Positions 25,514 through 35,445 of a stretch of DNA of 64,000 bases are shown here, in pieces (position 1 is the first letter of the stretch; the number at the start of each line of letters is the position of its first letter). The notes below the pieces were generated by a model. That model ran no database searches. It was given only the letters and a program-made list of their open reading frames with translations, and had not been told where the DNA came from. The translations under genes were made by a program, and so were the position numbers. Source of the DNA: Frigoribacterium sp. Leaf263 (GTDB lineage Bacteria > Actinomycetota > Actinomycetes > Actinomycetales > Microbacteriaceae); assembly GCF_001422285.1 (NCBI RefSeq), contig NZ_LMMO01000005.1, positions 1 to 64,000 of the forward strand, given 5' to 3'.

Positions 25514-27100
25514 CTAGTCGAGCAGCAGCGCCGGCTCTTCGAGCACGCTCGCCACGTCGGCGACGAACCGGCTCGCGACGTCGCCGTCGACCACGCGGTG
25601 GTCGAAGCTCGCGCCGATGGTCGTCACCATGCGGCTGCGGACCTCGCCGTCGACGACCCACGGCTTCTGCTTGATCGTGCCGAGGGCGACGATGGCGACC
25701 TCGCCGGGGTTGAGGATCGGCGTGCCGGTGTCCATGCCGAAGACGCCGATGTTCGTGATGGTGATCGTGCCGTCCTGCATGTCGGTCGGCGTCGTCTTGC
25801 CGTCGCGGGCCGTCAGCGTCAGCTGCTCGAGCGCCTGGGCGAGCTCGAGCAGGCTCATCGACTGGGCCTCCTTCACGTTCGGCACGATCAGGCCGCGGGG
25901 AGTGGCCGCCGCGATGCCGAGGTTGACGAAGTGGCGGACGAGGATCTCCTTGTCGGTCCACGCGCTGTTGACCATCGGGTTCCGGCGCACGGCCCAGATG
26001 ATCGCCTTCGCCATGATCAGCAGCGGCGACACCTTCACGCCGGCGAACTGCGGCGAGTTCTTCAGGCGCTTGACGAACTCCATGGTGCGGGTGGCGTCGA
26101 CGTCGACGAAGAGGCTCACGTGCGGCGCGGTGAAGGCCGACGACGTCATGGCCCGGGCGATGGCCTTGCGGACGCCCTTGACGGGGATCCGCTCGATGCG
26201 CTCCTCGCCCCACTCGGGCGTCTCGATGTTGCGGAACACGCTCGCCTGCTGCGCGTGACGGATGACGTCGTCGCGGGTGACCTCGCCGGCGAGACCGGTC
26301 GGCTGGACGCTCGACAGGTCGACCTCGAGGTCTTTGGCGAGCTTGCGGATCGGCGGCTTGGCGATGATCGGCAGGGCCTGCGCGGCGGGGACCGACGTCG
26401 TCGGGCGCCGGCGGGCCTGCTCGGCGACGCGCAGCTGGCGCGCGTCGACCTCGCTCTGGGCGGGCTTGCGGCGACGGGTCGAGCCCGAGCCGCCCGCGGC
26501 CCCGTAGCCCACGAGCACGGCGCCCGAGCCGCCGTCGGAGGACTCGTCGTGGGCGGAGGCGACCGAGCCGGTCCCGCCGCTCGCCGCGACGGCGTCCGCC
26601 GAGGGGGCGGGCGCGGCGGGTGCGGCCGGAGCCGCGGCGGCCGCCGCAGGAGCCTGAGCCTGAGCCACCGGTGCGTCGTCGGAGCCGCCCTCCGAGGAGG
26701 CGCGGGTCGTCACGACCGGGATCGACGCGGTGTCGAGGCCCCTGGCCCGCTGCTCGGACAGCGCCTCTTCGTTCTGCGAGATGATCTGGGCGGTGCGCGC
26801 CAACCCGCCCGACTCGGACGCCTCCGCCTCGGCGGCGCGATCGCCGGGGGTGCGGGGCGCTCCGCCCTCGCCGATGGTGATGATCGGGGTGCCGACGTCG
26901 ACCGTCTCACCCGAGGCGACGAGCACGCTCTCGACGACCCCCGCGTACGGGGAGGGGAGCTCGACGAGCGACTTGGCGGTCTCGATCTCGACGAGCACCT
27001 GGTTGATCTGGACGGTGTCGCCCGGGGCGACGCGCCATTCGACGATCTCGGCCTCGGTGAGGCCCTCGCCGACGTCGGGCAGAGCGAATTCGCTGGTCAT
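25514..27100 (-). CDS. bkdC: Branched-chain 2-oxoacid dehydrogenase E2 (lipoyl acyltransferase)
   Basis: 528 residues. One lipoyl domain (residues 1-77) with lipoyl-lysine in [13 protein letters not shown] long Ala/Pro/Ser linker includes TTRASSEGG, encoded by an exact dispersed repeat. The peripheral-subunit-binding domain (about 240-275) has [20 protein letters not shown]. The catalytic domain ends in [19 protein letters not shown] with the active-site HxxxDG. It transfers acyl groups to CoA. It is third in the E1alpha-E1beta-E2 operon. An E3 gene is not in the window, as is common. Confidence 0.92.
   Translation of the reverse strand: MTSEFALPDVGEGLTEAEIVEWRVAPGDTVQINQVLVEIETAKSLVELPSPYAGVVESVLVASGETVDVGTPIITIGEGGAPRTPGDRAAEAEASESGGLARTAQIISQNEEALSEQRARGLDTASIPVVTTRASSEGGSDDAPVAQAQAPAAAAAAPAAPAAPAPSADAVAASGGTGSVASAHDESSDGGSGAVLVGYGAAGGSGSTRRRKPAQSEVDARQLRVAEQARRRPTTSVPAAQALPIIAKPPIRKLAKDLEVDLSSVQPTGLAGEVTRDDVIRHAQQASVFRNIETPEWGEERIERIPVKGVRKAIARAMTSSAFTAPHVSLFVDVDATRTMEFVKRLKNSPQFAGVKVSPLLIMAKAIIWAVRRNPMVNSAWTDKEILVRHFVNLGIAAATPRGLIVPNVKEAQSMSLLELAQALEQLTLTARDGKTTPTDMQDGTITITNIGVFGMDTGTPILNPGEVAIVALGTIKQKPWVVDGEVRSRMVTTIGASFDHRVVDGDVASRFVADVASVLEEPALLLD
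26692..26709 (+). repeat. Dispersed 18-bp repeat, exact copy (in CDS)
   Basis: CCGAGGAGGCGCGGGTCG, read on the minus strand as TRASSE in the flexible linker of the E2 protein. Confidence 0.9.
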
Positions 27101-27111
27101 GAAGGTCTCTC

Positions 27112-28158
27112 TCAGTACGCGAGTGCGCGGTCGACGGCTTCGAGGACGCGATCGGCGTCGGGCAGGTACAGCGTCTCGAGCTTCGCGGGAGGGAAGGGGG
27201 TGTCGAAGCCGCTGACGCGCAGAACGGGAGCTTCGAGCGAGTAGAAGGCCTTCTCGGCCACGGTCGCGGCGATCTCGGATCCGACGCTGACGAACCCGGG
27301 GGCCTCCTGGGCGACGACGAGTCGGCCGGTCTTGCGGACCGACTCGAGGATGGGCCCGTAGTCGACGGGGGACAGCGAGCGGAGGTCGACGACCTCGGCG
27401 CTGATGCCCTCGCCCGCGGCGATCTCGGCGGCCTGCAGCAGGGTGCTGACCATCGCGCCGTGACCGAGCAGGGTCACCTCGGTCCCGGTGCGGACGACGC
27501 GGCTGGCGTGCAGGGGGGCGTGCGGATCGGCGAGGTCGACCTCGCCCTTGGGCCAGTAGCGGCTCTTGGGCTCGAAGAACATGACGGGGTCGTTCGACCG
27601 GATGGCCTCTTGGATCATCCAGTACGCGTCGTGCGGGGTGCTCGGGCTGACGACCCGCAGACCCGCCGTGTGCGCGAAGTACGCCTCGGGGCTCTCCTGG
27701 TGGTGCTCGACCGCGCCGATGTGCCCGCCGTAGGGCACCCGGATCACGACGGGCATCTGGAGCGAGCCCTCGTGGCGGGCCGTCATCTTCGCGAGCTGCG
27801 AGGTGATCTGGTCGAAGCCCGGGTAGATGAAGCCGTCGAACTGGATCTCGACCACGGGGCGGAAACCGCCCATGGCGAGTCCGATGGCGGTGCCGACGAT
27901 GCCCGACTCGGCGAGCGGGGTGTCGATGACCCGGTTCGCGCCGAACTCGGCCTGCAGCCCCTCGGTCACGCGGAACACGCCGCCGAGCGTGCCGATGTCC
28001 TCGCCCATGAGCAGCACGCGGGGGTCGTCGGCCATGGCCTTGCGGAGACCGGCGTTGATCGCCCGGCCGAGCGGCATGGTTTCGAGGGAGGAGCGGGTGG
28101 CGTCGCCGGTCGACGTCGCGTCGCCGCTCGTGATCGGGTTCGTGGCGGTGTCGGTCAT
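27112..28158 (-). CDS. bkdB: 2-oxoacid dehydrogenase E1 beta subunit
   Basis: 348 residues. Transketolase pyrimidine domain with [58 protein letters not shown] and [20 protein letters not shown]. The C-terminal domain has [20 protein letters not shown] and ALYLPD-like ends. The gene pairs with E1alpha (ATGA overlap) and lies 11 bp before E2. With E1alpha it decarboxylates branched-chain 2-oxoacids, probably supplying primers for branched fatty acids, the main membrane lipids of this family. Confidence 0.93.
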   Translation of the reverse strand: MTDTATNPITSGDATSTGDATRSSLETMPLGRAINAGLRKAMADDPRVLLMGEDIGTLGGVFRVTEGLQAEFGANRVIDTPLAESGIVGTAIGLAMGGFRPVVEIQFDGFIYPGFDQITSQLAKMTARHEGSLQMPVVIRVPYGGHIGAVEHHQESPEAYFAHTAGLRVVSPSTPHDAYWMIQEAIRSNDPVMFFEPKSRYWPKGEVDLADPHAPLHASRVVRTGTEVTLLGHGAMVSTLLQAAEIAAGEGISAEVVDLRSLSPVDYGPILESVRKTGRLVVAQEAPGFVSVGSEIAATVAEKAFYSLEAPVLRVSGFDTPFPPAKLETLYLPDADRVLEAVDRALAY

Positions 28159-29321
28159 GCGCGTCCTCCGTCGGTGGCGGCCGTGGTCGGGTCGGCGTCC
28201 TGGCCGAAGCTGCTCTCGTACGAGGCGAGCCACTCGCGCTGCTCGCGCATGACGGGGTGGGGCTCGGAGTAGACGTGGTCGAACATCGATCGCGGTTCGG
28301 GCTTCGCGAGCTCGAGGGTGCGTCGACGGATGTCGGCGCCGAGGTCGTCGCCCTCGGCGTCGAGACCGGCGAAGAAGGCGTCGCCTTCGCCGCGGGAGCG
28401 GAGGAACGCCTCGAACCGCTCGATGGGGTCGCGCGCGATCCAGCTCTGGAGCTCGTCGTCGGTGCGGTACTTGGTCGGGTCGTCGGACGACGTGTGGGCG
28501 CCGATCCGGTAGGTCATGGCCTCGATGAAGCGGGGCCCGGCGCCGCTGCGCGCGGCGTCGAGGTCGCGGCGGCTGACCGCGTAGCTGGCGAGCACGTCGT
28601 TGCCGTCGATGCGGGTGCCGGGCACGCCGAAGCCGATGGCCCGGTTGACGAGCGGGGTGCGCGACTGGGTCGCGACGGGCACGCTGATCGCCCACTGGTT
28701 GTTCTGCAGGAAGAACAGCTCGGGGGTCTGGAAGCTGGCGGCGAAGACGAGCGCCTCGCTGACGTCCCCCTGGCTCGTGGCCCCGTCTCCGAAGAACGTG
28801 ACGACGGCCTGGTCGACCTCGGGGTCGCCCGTCGCGGTCTTGCCGTCGAGGGTCAGGCCCATCGCGTAGCCGGTGGCGTGCAGCGTCTGCGAGCCGATCA
28901 CGAGCGTGTAGACGTGGAAGTTCCCGCGGTCGGCGGGGTTCCAGCCGCCGTGCGTGTGGCCGCGCAGCAGACGGAGGATGTCGACGGGGTCGACGCCCTT
29001 GGCCAGGGCGACGGCGTGCTCGCGGTACGACGGGAACAGGTGATCGTGGGGTCGCGACGCATGGGCCACGCCCACCTGCGCGCCTTCCTGGCCGTGGCTC
29101 GGCACCCAGAGGGCGAGCTGACCCTGGCGGGCGAGAGCGGCGGCCTCGCGGTCGAACCGCCGGGTGAGCACCATGTCTCGGTGCATGGCCCTCAGCTGAT
29201 CATCGCCGAGGGCGTCCACGTACGGTCGCAGCTCGGAGCCGGCCTCGGACTCGACGAGCCGACCCGCCGGATCGAGCAGTTGGATCGTCGTGACGCCGTG
29301 ATCCGCATCGATGTAAGACAT
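28155..29321 (-). CDS. bkdA: 2-oxoacid dehydrogenase E1 alpha subunit (thiamine-dependent)
   Basis: 388 residues. The thiamine diphosphate motif is [25 protein letters not shown] with ...[13 protein letters not shown] (GDG-x-NN type). The phosphorylation-loop region is [20 protein letters not shown]. The start is the ATG at 29321, 7 nt after TATATT (29334-29329), so the operon mRNA is probably leaderless. The longer ATG at 29345 precedes the promoter box. First gene of bkdA-bkdB-bkdC. Confidence 0.92.
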   Translation of the reverse strand: MSYIDADHGVTTIQLLDPAGRLVESEAGSELRPYVDALGDDQLRAMHRDMVLTRRFDREAAALARQGQLALWVPSHGQEGAQVGVAHASRPHDHLFPSYREHAVALAKGVDPVDILRLLRGHTHGGWNPADRGNFHVYTLVIGSQTLHATGYAMGLTLDGKTATGDPEVDQAVVTFFGDGATSQGDVSEALVFAASFQTPELFFLQNNQWAISVPVATQSRTPLVNRAIGFGVPGTRIDGNDVLASYAVSRRDLDAARSGAGPRFIEAMTYRIGAHTSSDDPTKYRTDDELQSWIARDPIERFEAFLRSRGEGDAFFAGLDAEGDDLGADIRRRTLELAKPEPRSMFDHVYSEPHPVMREQREWLASYESSFGQDADPTTAATDGGRA

Positions 29322-29351
29322 GTCGTCCAATATACCCGCGGCCACATGCCG

Positions 29352-30422
29352 TCAGAGTGATGAGTTCCGGCGCACCTGCTGGGCGGCGCGCAGCAGTCTG
29401 TCGACCGACGCGGGCTCGCCGATGGTGATCCGGATGCCCTCGGGGGCGAAGGGTCTGACGACGATGCCGTGGTCGGCGAACACCCCTGCGGCGGTCGCCG
29501 TCTGCTCCCCGGTCGGCAGCCAGACGAAGTTGCCCTGCGCCTCCGGGATGTCCCAGCCCTGGTCGACCAGCGCCTGCCGCACCTGATCGCGCAGCATGGC
29601 GATGCGGTCGACGCGGGTCATCAGCTCGGCTTCGTGGGCGAGCGACGCGAGGGCGGCCGCCTGACCCTGCTCGGTGACCGAGAGCGGGATCGCCGTGGCC
29701 CGGGCGGCGTCGAGCACCGAGGAGGCGCCGATCGCGTACCCGACGCGCAGTGCGGCCAGTCCGTACGCCTTCGAGAAGGTGCGGAGCACGACGAGGTTCG
29801 GGTGACGCTCGGTCAGCGACTCGCCGTCGACGGCGTCGGGGTCGGTGACGAACTCGGCGTACGCCTCGTCGAGGATGACGAGCAGGTCGTCGGGCACGGC
29901 CGCCATGAACGTCTCGAAGTCGTGGGTCGACACCGTGGTGCCCGTCGGGTTGTTGGGCGAGCAGACGATGACGAGCCGCGTGCGCTCGGTGATCGCCGCC
30001 GCCATCGCGACGAGGTCGTGGCTGCCGTCGGCGCGGGTGGGCACCTGCACGCTGGTGGCGCCGGCGACGGTGACGAGCCCCGGGTAGGCCTCGAACGAGC
30101 GCCAGGCGTAGACGACCTCGTCGCCGGGGGCGGCGGCGGCCTGGATGAACTGCAGCAGCAGCGAGACGGAGCCCGCGCCGACGTGCACCTCGTCGATGGT
30201 GACGCCGGACTTCTCGGCCAGGGCGCCCCGCAGGGCCGAGGCCGTGGCGTCGGGGTAGCGGTTGACCGTGACGGCGCCGCGGAGGGCCTCGACGACGGCC
30301 GGCAGCGGCTCGAACGGGTTCTCGTTCGACGACAGCTTGAAGGCGTCGGGCGACGCCTGCTTGCCCTGTCGGTACGGCGGCAGGGCGGCGATCTCGGGGC
30401 GAAGTCGAACGGGAGTCATCAC
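29352..30422 (-). CDS. hisC: Histidinol-phosphate aminotransferase
   Basis: 356 residues. PLP-dependent fold [55 protein letters not shown] and the Schiff-base lysine in [20 protein letters not shown]. The C-terminal RITIGEP fits HisC. It transfers the amino group in histidine synthesis, and paralogues can serve aromatic amino acids (HisC2/Pat type), so the exact substrate is not certain. The GTG at 30422 lies 6 nt after a TAGGGT box (leaderless); an ATG follows at 30419. Confidence 0.85.
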   Translation of the reverse strand: MMTPVRLRPEIAALPPYRQGKQASPDAFKLSSNENPFEPLPAVVEALRGAVTVNRYPDATASALRGALAEKSGVTIDEVHVGAGSVSLLLQFIQAAAAPGDEVVYAWRSFEAYPGLVTVAGATSVQVPTRADGSHDLVAMAAAITERTRLVIVCSPNNPTGTTVSTHDFETFMAAVPDDLLVILDEAYAEFVTDPDAVDGESLTERHPNLVVLRTFSKAYGLAALRVGYAIGASSVLDAARATAIPLSVTEQGQAAALASLAHEAELMTRVDRIAMLRDQVRQALVDQGWDIPEAQGNFVWLPTGEQTATAAGVFADHGIVVRPFAPEGIRITIGEPASVDRLLRAAQQVRRNSSL

Positions 30423-30442
30423 CCGGCCACCCTACGGGCTGC

Positions 30443-30464
30443 CCCCGACGGATGACGCGGCACC
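30443..30464 (+). repeat. 22-bp direct repeat, left copy
   Basis: A 22-bp stretch beginning CCCCGACGGATGACGC is repeated exactly at 30701-30722. The two copies flank the promoter and most of the 56-aa ORF. Confidence 0.9.
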
Positions 30465-30482
30465 TGCATGCATGACACCCAG

Positions 30483-30510
30483 TTGACATGACTGGCGCGA
30501 TCTTTATCGT
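30483..30510 (+). promoter_or_regulatory. Promoter of the 56-aa membrane ORF
   Basis: TTGACA (30483-30488) and TATCGT (30505-30510) with a 16-nt spacer. This is one of the best -35/-10 pairs in the window. Confidence 0.7.
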
Positions 30511-30542
30511 GGATCGGGGCTGCTCGCGAAAGGAGGCATGAC

Positions 30543-30713
30543 GTGAGTGACTTCTTCTCTGCCGCGCTGCTCTCCGTCCTCGCGTGGGCCGACGAGTCGC
30601 TGTACCTGGCGTTCCTGCTGGCCGCTTCGGCCGTCCTCGTCGTGGGGCCGACCCTGGCCTGCATCGTGGCGCACAGGGCCGCGTCAACGGTCGAGGACGA
30701 CCCCGACGGATGA
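30543..30713 (+). CDS. Small single-pass membrane protein (56 aa)
   Basis: 56 residues, start MSDFFSAALLSVLAWADESL, one strong membrane helix (LYLAFLLAASAVLVVGPTLAC) and a charged tail ending EDDPDG. A perfect AGGAGG (30531-30536) stands 6 nt before the GTG, and a TTGACA/TATCGT promoter precedes it, so I regard it as real despite its size. The stop codon lies inside the right 22-bp direct repeat. No family is recognised. Confidence 0.7.
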   Translation: MSDFFSAALLSVLAWADESLYLAFLLAASAVLVVGPTLACIVAHRAASTVEDDPDG

Positions 30714-30722
30714 CGCGGCACC
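30701..30722 (+). repeat. 22-bp direct repeat, right copy
   Basis: Identical to 30443-30464, 258 bp apart. It runs into a dispersed-repeat core (30721-30734) of the GCACC subtype. Confidence 0.9.
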
Positions 30723-30785
30723 GCGCCTCCTCGGCCGGGGGCTCCGCACTACCGCGTGAGGGCGCCGGTTCGGCATGATGGGGGC

Positions 30786-31193
30786 ATGACCCGATTCATC
30801 GTGAGGCTGCTCATCAACGCCGTGGCCCTCTGGCTGACCACGCTGATCGTGTCCGGGGTCGCCGTCGACCCCTACGGCCCCGGGGGCACCACCGAGACGG
30901 TGCTCACGTACCTCCTGGTGGCGTTCATCTTCGGGGTGGTCAACGGCATCGTCGGTACGGCGATCCGCGTCGTGGCGTTCCCCCTCTACATCCTCACGCT
31001 CGGGCTGGTCTCGCTGATCGTCAACGGCCTGCTGCTCGGCATCGTCGCCTGGATCTCGGGGCGGATCGGCTTCGGCCTCGAGATCGACGGCTTCTGGTGG
31101 GGCGTGCTCGGCGCCCTCGTGCTCGCGATCCTCGCGTGGCTGATCGGCATCGTCATCCGCCCGATCGTCGAGTCCGGCGACCGTCGGCGGTGA
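30786..31193 (+). CDS. Phage-holin-like four-helix membrane protein (PF04020 type)
   Basis: 135 residues with four helices: FIVRLLINAVALWLTTLIVSG, TYLLVAFIFGVVNGIVG, LYILTLGLVSLIVNGLLLGIVA and WWGVLGALVLAILAWLIGIVI. This is the mycobacterial 4TM holin-superfamily layout common in chromosomes and not evidence of a prophage. The ATG lies 6 nt after CATGAT. The stop overlaps the start of the phosphatase gene (GTGA). Confidence 0.82.
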   Translation: MTRFIVRLLINAVALWLTTLIVSGVAVDPYGPGGTTETVLTYLLVAFIFGVVNGIVGTAIRVVAFPLYILTLGLVSLIVNGLLLGIVAWISGRIGFGLEIDGFWWGVLGALVLAILAWLIGIVIRPIVESGDRRR

Positions 31194-31702
31194 ACCGCTT
31201 CAGCGTCTGCTTCGTCTGCACCGGCAACATCTGCCGGTCTCCGATGGCCGAGACCGTCCTGCGGTCGATCGCGGGCGCCGCGGGGCACGGCGACGACCTC
31301 GTCATCAGCAGCGCGGGCACGGGCGACTGGCACGTCGGCGAGGGCGCCGACCCGCGCACGGAGGCCGCGCTCTCGGCTCGCGGATACGATGGCTCACGGC
31401 ACCGGGCCAAGCAGTTCGGCGCCGACGACTTCGCCCGGCACGACCTGGTCGTGGCGTTCGACCGGGGTCATGAGCGCGTCCTGCGGTCGTGGGCGACGAA
31501 CGACTCCGACCGCTCGAAGGTGCGACTGCTGCTGACCTTCGACCCGGCCGCCGCACCGCGCGCCGGCGTCCCGGGCACCGACGTGCCCGACCCCTACTAC
31601 TCCGACGCCGCCATGTTCGACACCGTTCTCGACCTCGTCGAGCAGTCGTGCGCAGCACTCTTCCGCCAGATCGAACCAGCACTCCGCAAGGGACCCTCAT
31701 GA
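31190..31702 (+). CDS. Low-molecular-weight protein-tyrosine phosphatase
   Basis: 170 residues. The catalytic P-loop VCFVCTGNICRSPMAETVLR (C-x5-R) is at the N-terminus. The general-acid loop is VPDPYYSDAAMFDTVLDLVE. It dephosphorylates tyrosine residues in the cytoplasm; in actinobacteria such enzymes often control polysaccharide or cell-wall enzymes. The GTG overlaps the preceding stop, and its own stop overlaps the purB ATG, forming a three-gene unit. Confidence 0.9.
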   Translation: MNRFSVCFVCTGNICRSPMAETVLRSIAGAAGHGDDLVISSAGTGDWHVGEGADPRTEAALSARGYDGSRHRAKQFGADDFARHDLVVAFDRGHERVLRSWATNDSDRSKVRLLLTFDPAAAPRAGVPGTDVPDPYYSDAAMFDTVLDLVEQSCAALFRQIEPALRKGPS

Positions 31703-33081
31703 CGTTGCCCCCTCAGCCCCTCAGCCCGCTCGACGGCCGCTACCGCGCCTCCGTCGGCTCCCTGGGCGACCACCTCAGCGAGGCCGGTCTGAACCGCGCC
31801 CGGGTGCACGTCGAGGTCGAATGGCTGATCGCGCAGACCGACCGCGGGGCCTTCGGGTCGAGCCCGCTCGACGAGGGGCGGAAGGGAGCCCTGCGCGCGA
31901 TCGTCGCCGACTTCGGTCAGGAGGCCATCGACGAGCTCGCCGGCCTCGAGGCCACCACCCGCCACGACGTCAAGGCCGTCGAGTACTTCGTGCGTGCGCG
32001 CCTCGGCGACCTCGGTCTCGACTCCATCGCCGAGCTGACCCACTTCGCCTGCACCAGCGAGGACATCAACAACCTCTCGTACGCGGTCACGGTCAAGGCC
32101 GCCGTCACCGACGTCTGGCTGCCCGCGTTCGACGCGGTGCTGGCCGCCCTGTCGCAGTGGGCGACCGACGCCCGCGACGTCCCGATGCTCGCGCACACGC
32201 ACGGTCAGCCCGCGACCCCGACGACCGTCGGCAAGGAGTTCGCCGTCTTCGTCCACCGCCTGCAGCGTCTGCGCGCGCAGATCGTGGCCACCGAGTACCT
32301 CGGCAAGTTCAGCGGTGCGACGGGCACGTTCTCGGCGCACGTGGTCGCGGACCCCTCCGCCGACTGGCCCGAGATCTCGCGCGGCTTCGTCGAGGACAGC
32401 CTGGGTCTGGTCTGGAACCCCCTCACCACCCAGATCGAGTCGCACGACTGGCAGGCGGAGCTGTACTCGCGGGTCGCCCACGCGAACCGCGTGCTGCACA
32501 ATCTCGCGACCGACGTCTGGTCGTACATCTCGATGGGGTACTTCACGCAGATCCCGCAGGCCGGCGCCACGGGGTCGTCGACGATGCCGCACAAGATCAA
32601 CCCGATCCGCTTCGAGAACGCGGAGGCGAACCTCGAGCTCTCGTGCGCCCTGCTCGACTCCCTCGCGTCGACCCTCGTCACCTCGCGTCAGCAGCGTGAC
32701 CTCACCGACTCGTCGACGCAGCGCAACATCGGCGTCGCGTTCGGGCACTCGATGCTCGCCCTCGACAACCTGCGCCGCGGCCTCGGCGAGATCGCGGTCG
32801 GCACCGTGGCCCTCGAGGCCGAGCTCGACGCGAACTGGGAGGTGCTCGGCGAGGCCATCCAGACCGTCATCCGAGCCGAGGTCGTCGCCGGCCGATCGTC
32901 GATCGCCGACCCCTACGCGATGCTGAAGGAGCTGACGCGCGGCAAGCGGACCGGCCAGGCCGAGCTCGTCGCCTTCGTCGAGGGTCTCGACATCGGAGAC
33001 GACGCCAAGCGACGTCTCATCGCCCTGACACCGTCGACGTACACGGGCATCGCGTCGCAGCTGGTCGACCGCCTGGCCTAG
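31699..33081 (+). CDS. purB: Adenylosuccinate lyase
   Basis: 460 residues. PLSPLDGRYRASVGSLGDHL at the start, THFACTSEDINNLSYAVTVK, AHTHGQPATPTTVGKEFAVF and the signature GSSTMPHKINPIRFENAEAN are diagnostic of the E. coli-type long PurB. It cleaves SAICAR and adenylosuccinate to release fumarate in purine synthesis. The ATG overlaps the phosphatase stop (ATGA). A perfect 28-bp palindrome follows. Confidence 0.96.
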   Translation: MTLPPQPLSPLDGRYRASVGSLGDHLSEAGLNRARVHVEVEWLIAQTDRGAFGSSPLDEGRKGALRAIVADFGQEAIDELAGLEATTRHDVKAVEYFVRARLGDLGLDSIAELTHFACTSEDINNLSYAVTVKAAVTDVWLPAFDAVLAALSQWATDARDVPMLAHTHGQPATPTTVGKEFAVFVHRLQRLRAQIVATEYLGKFSGATGTFSAHVVADPSADWPEISRGFVEDSLGLVWNPLTTQIESHDWQAELYSRVAHANRVLHNLATDVWSYISMGYFTQIPQAGATGSSTMPHKINPIRFENAEANLELSCALLDSLASTLVTSRQQRDLTDSSTQRNIGVAFGHSMLALDNLRRGLGEIAVGTVALEAELDANWEVLGEAIQTVIRAEVVAGRSSIADPYAMLKELTRGKRTGQAELVAFVEGLDIGDDAKRRLIALTPSTYTGIASQLVDRLA

Positions 33082-33128
33082 CCCCCGCCCGGCGGGGCCG
33101 CGGGACGATGCGGCTGGTCGCTGTCATC

Positions 33129-33156
33129 CGCGGCGGGTCAGCGCTGACCCGCCGCG
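33129..33156. terminator. Perfect 28-bp palindrome between convergent genes
   Basis: 14-bp arms meeting without a loop (33129-33142 / 33143-33156), 48 nt after the purB stop and 80 nt after the end of the facing gene. It could serve both directions. Confidence 0.7.
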
Positions 33157-33201
33157 AGTTACGGGAACCCGCCGAACCCGACGGAGGCGCGCAGGGCGGA
33201 G

Positions 33202-33219
33202 CCGAGGAGGCGCGGGTCG
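33202..33219 (+). repeat. Dispersed 18-bp repeat, exact copy (intergenic)
   Basis: CCGAGGAGGCGCGGGTCG, exact, 18 bp from the 3' end of the small membrane gene at 33237. Confidence 0.9.
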
Positions 33220-33236
33220 GCCGGGCGCGAGAAGCC

Positions 33237-33482
33237 TCAGTGGCCGCGGGGCTTGTCGGACTCGTCGAGCTCGTGCTGCTCGTCGTCGTTCGGCTTGGCC
33301 GCCAGCGCCAGCATGGCGATGATCACGAGCGAGACGATGAAGCCGATGCACAGGAAGATCAGGGCGAGGTCGAGCTCACGGGTGGTGAGCAGCACGACGA
33401 CGCCGATGAAGACGGCGAAGGCCGCGCTGAGGCCGAGGAACTCGGCGGGGCGGACGCGCTCGCGCCAGCTGGGTTGGGTCAT
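33237..33482 (-). CDS. Two-helix small membrane protein
   Basis: 81 residues with two hydrophobic helices (FLGLSAAFAVFIGVVVLL and LALIFLCIGFIVSLVIIAML) and an acidic tail ending DESDKPRGH. The family is not certain. The ATG overlaps the stop of the upstream gene (ATGA), so the two membrane proteins are co-translated. Confidence 0.75.
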   Translation of the reverse strand: MTQPSWRERVRPAEFLGLSAAFAVFIGVVVLLTTRELDLALIFLCIGFIVSLVIIAMLALAAKPNDDEQHELDESDKPRGH

Positions 33483-34138
33483 CTCTGGGGTACTCCGTCT
33501 GAAGTGAGGTCGGTGGGGGCGCCGGTCGGGTCGGGCGAGGTCGTCTGCCACTTCAGCGACAGCCCGGCGATGACGAGGAAGACGCCGATGAGGGCACCGT
33601 ACGCGCCGAGCAGTCCGACCAGGACCGTCGACGACGTCAGCACGCCCTCGATCCGCTCGATGCCGCCGAGCTCGCGGGCGTAGTCGGGGGGCACGAGCAC
33701 GAAGGCCAGCGCCAGGACGAGGGTGAGCGCGCCCACGGTCGTCCAGTCTCTGGCGAGCGGCGACCGCCCGCGACGACGCAGCCCGGTGACGAGCTCGAGC
33801 GCCCCGGTCACGAAGGCCCACGAGAGCACGGTCGCCACCAGGGCCGTGAGGCCCCCGGACGAGAACACGAGCGCGAAGGCGCCCGCGACGATGCCGACGG
33901 CCCCCTGGACGACGTGCAGCGTGCGGCTCGACGGGTCGGACGCCAGGCGCGTGATCGCGCCGACGGCCAGCACGAGCCCGCTCAGCAGGGCGGCCGCACC
34001 GAAGAACAGCAGACCGATGCGCGGGGAGTGGTCGGGAGAGAACGTGATGATCACGCCCATCGCCAGGGCGGGCACCGCGCGGAGCAGCGGGACCGGCCAG
34101 TAGCGCGCGCTGCGGGCAGCGTCGGGATGGGCAGACAC
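33479..34138 (-). CDS. DUF308/HdeD-like membrane protein
   Basis: 219 residues with six predicted helices, including AVPALAMGVIITF, LLFFGAAALLSGLVLAVGAI, VVQGAVGIVAGAFALVF and LVGLLGAYGALIGVFLVIAGL. The VQGAVGIVAGAFALVFSSGG repeat pattern resembles HdeD-type proteins of unknown function. The GTG at 34138 has AGAGG at 5 nt. It pairs with the two-helix protein. Confidence 0.7.
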   Translation of the reverse strand: MSAHPDAARSARYWPVPLLRAVPALAMGVIITFSPDHSPRIGLLFFGAAALLSGLVLAVGAITRLASDPSSRTLHVVQGAVGIVAGAFALVFSSGGLTALVATVLSWAFVTGALELVTGLRRRGRSPLARDWTTVGALTLVLALAFVLVPPDYARELGGIERIEGVLTSSTVLVGLLGAYGALIGVFLVIAGLSLKWQTTSPDPTGAPTDLTSDGVPQR

Positions 34139-34325
34139 GGGACCTCTTTCGGGCGTCGGGGAACCCGAGGAGTTTACCGCCCCTCCCCTGACAGGCCTCC
34201 GGGACGATCACCCGTCGCTCACCCCTTCTCACGACGGTTACCCAGGGGGCTCCCCTACGTTCGCTACATCCAAGGGCGCATCGCTCACGACACGCGGCTG
34301 GGAAGTCGACCACCGCCGGAGCCCG

Positions 34326-35438
34326 ATGACGTCCGTTGCACCATCCCCCACCGCCGCCCGCCTGACCGAGGCCGGGTTCCGACCCACCGTGGCCGGTCAG
34401 GTCAGCAAGCCCACCAGCACCTACTCGGCCCTCCTGAAGAGCGTGCGCGAGGCCGGGCTGCTGAAGCGTCGCACCGGCTTCTACATCACGGTGTTCGTGG
34501 TGCTGACGCTGAGCCTCGGCGGCGCGGCCACCGGCTTCGTCCTGCTCGGCTCCAGCTGGTTCCAGCTGCTGATCGCCGCAGCGCTCGGCGTCATCCTCAC
34601 GCAGTTCGCGTTCCTCACCCACGAGGCCTCGCACCGTCAGGTCTTCGAGTCGGGCACCACGAACGACAAGGTGGGCCGGGTGCTGGCCGCCGGGGTCGTC
34701 GGCATCAGCTACGCCTGGTGGATGACGAAGCACAGCCGTCACCACGCGAACCCCAACACCAAGGGCAAAGACCCCGACATCGCCTTCGACACGATCTCCT
34801 TCCTCGAGGAGGACGCTGCCAAGCAGCGCGGCGTGCTCGGCTTCATCACGCGTCGCCAGGGCTACTTCTTCTTCCCGCTGCTGCTCGGCGAGGGCGTCAA
34901 CCTGCACGTGACCTCGTTCAAGACCCTGCTCGGTCGCGAGAAGGTCGAGGGCCGCGCCCTCGAGATCACCCTCATCGCCGTGCGCCTCGCGCTGTACTTC
35001 GGCGTCGTGTTCTGGTTCCTGCCGCTCGGCATGGCCTTCGCCTTCATCGGCGTGCAGATGGCCGTCTTCGGCCTCTACATGGGCTCGTCGTTCGCGCCGA
35101 ACCACAAGGGCATGCCGATCATCCCCGAGGGCGCCAAGGTCGACTTCCTCAGCAAGCAGGTCCTCACGTCGCGCAACATCACCGGTCGCTTCTCGACCGC
35201 GTTCATGGGCGGTCTCAACTACCAGGTCGAGCACCACCTGTTCCCGAGCATGGCCCGGCCGCACCTGCGCGCCGCCAGCCGCCTCGTGAAGCAGCACTGC
35301 GCCGAACACGACATCCCCTACACCGAGACGACCATCACGAAGTCGTACGGGATCGTCGTCCGCTACCTCAACCGCGTCGGCCTCGCCGCGCGCGACCCGT
35401 TCGACTGCCCGGCCGCGCAGGCGCTCCGCCCCCGCTGA
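34326..35438 (+). CDS. Membrane fatty acid desaturase
   Basis: 370 residues. The three histidine boxes are HEASH (about residue 99), HSRHH with ANPN, and QVEHHLFP (about 300), the di-iron layout of acyl-lipid or front-end type desaturases (Q at the first position of the third box). Four hydrophobic helices sit between the boxes. It introduces a double bond into membrane acyl chains, a classic cold response. GGAG lies 7 nt before the ATG. No partner ferredoxin or cytochrome b5 domain is in the window. Confidence 0.9.
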   Translation: MTSVAPSPTAARLTEAGFRPTVAGQVSKPTSTYSALLKSVREAGLLKRRTGFYITVFVVLTLSLGGAATGFVLLGSSWFQLLIAAALGVILTQFAFLTHEASHRQVFESGTTNDKVGRVLAAGVVGISYAWWMTKHSRHHANPNTKGKDPDIAFDTISFLEEDAAKQRGVLGFITRRQGYFFFPLLLGEGVNLHVTSFKTLLGREKVEGRALEITLIAVRLALYFGVVFWFLPLGMAFAFIGVQMAVFGLYMGSSFAPNHKGMPIIPEGAKVDFLSKQVLTSRNITGRFSTAFMGGLNYQVEHHLFPSMARPHLRAASRLVKQHCAEHDIPYTETTITKSYGIVVRYLNRVGLAARDPFDCPAAQALRPR

Positions 35439-35445
35439 TCGCGGT

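Noticed and set aside
30786-31193. Prophage remnant suggested by the holin-like gene, and again at 43695-44123
   Set aside because: Both families are chromosomal in most actinobacteria; no other phage gene is nearby.
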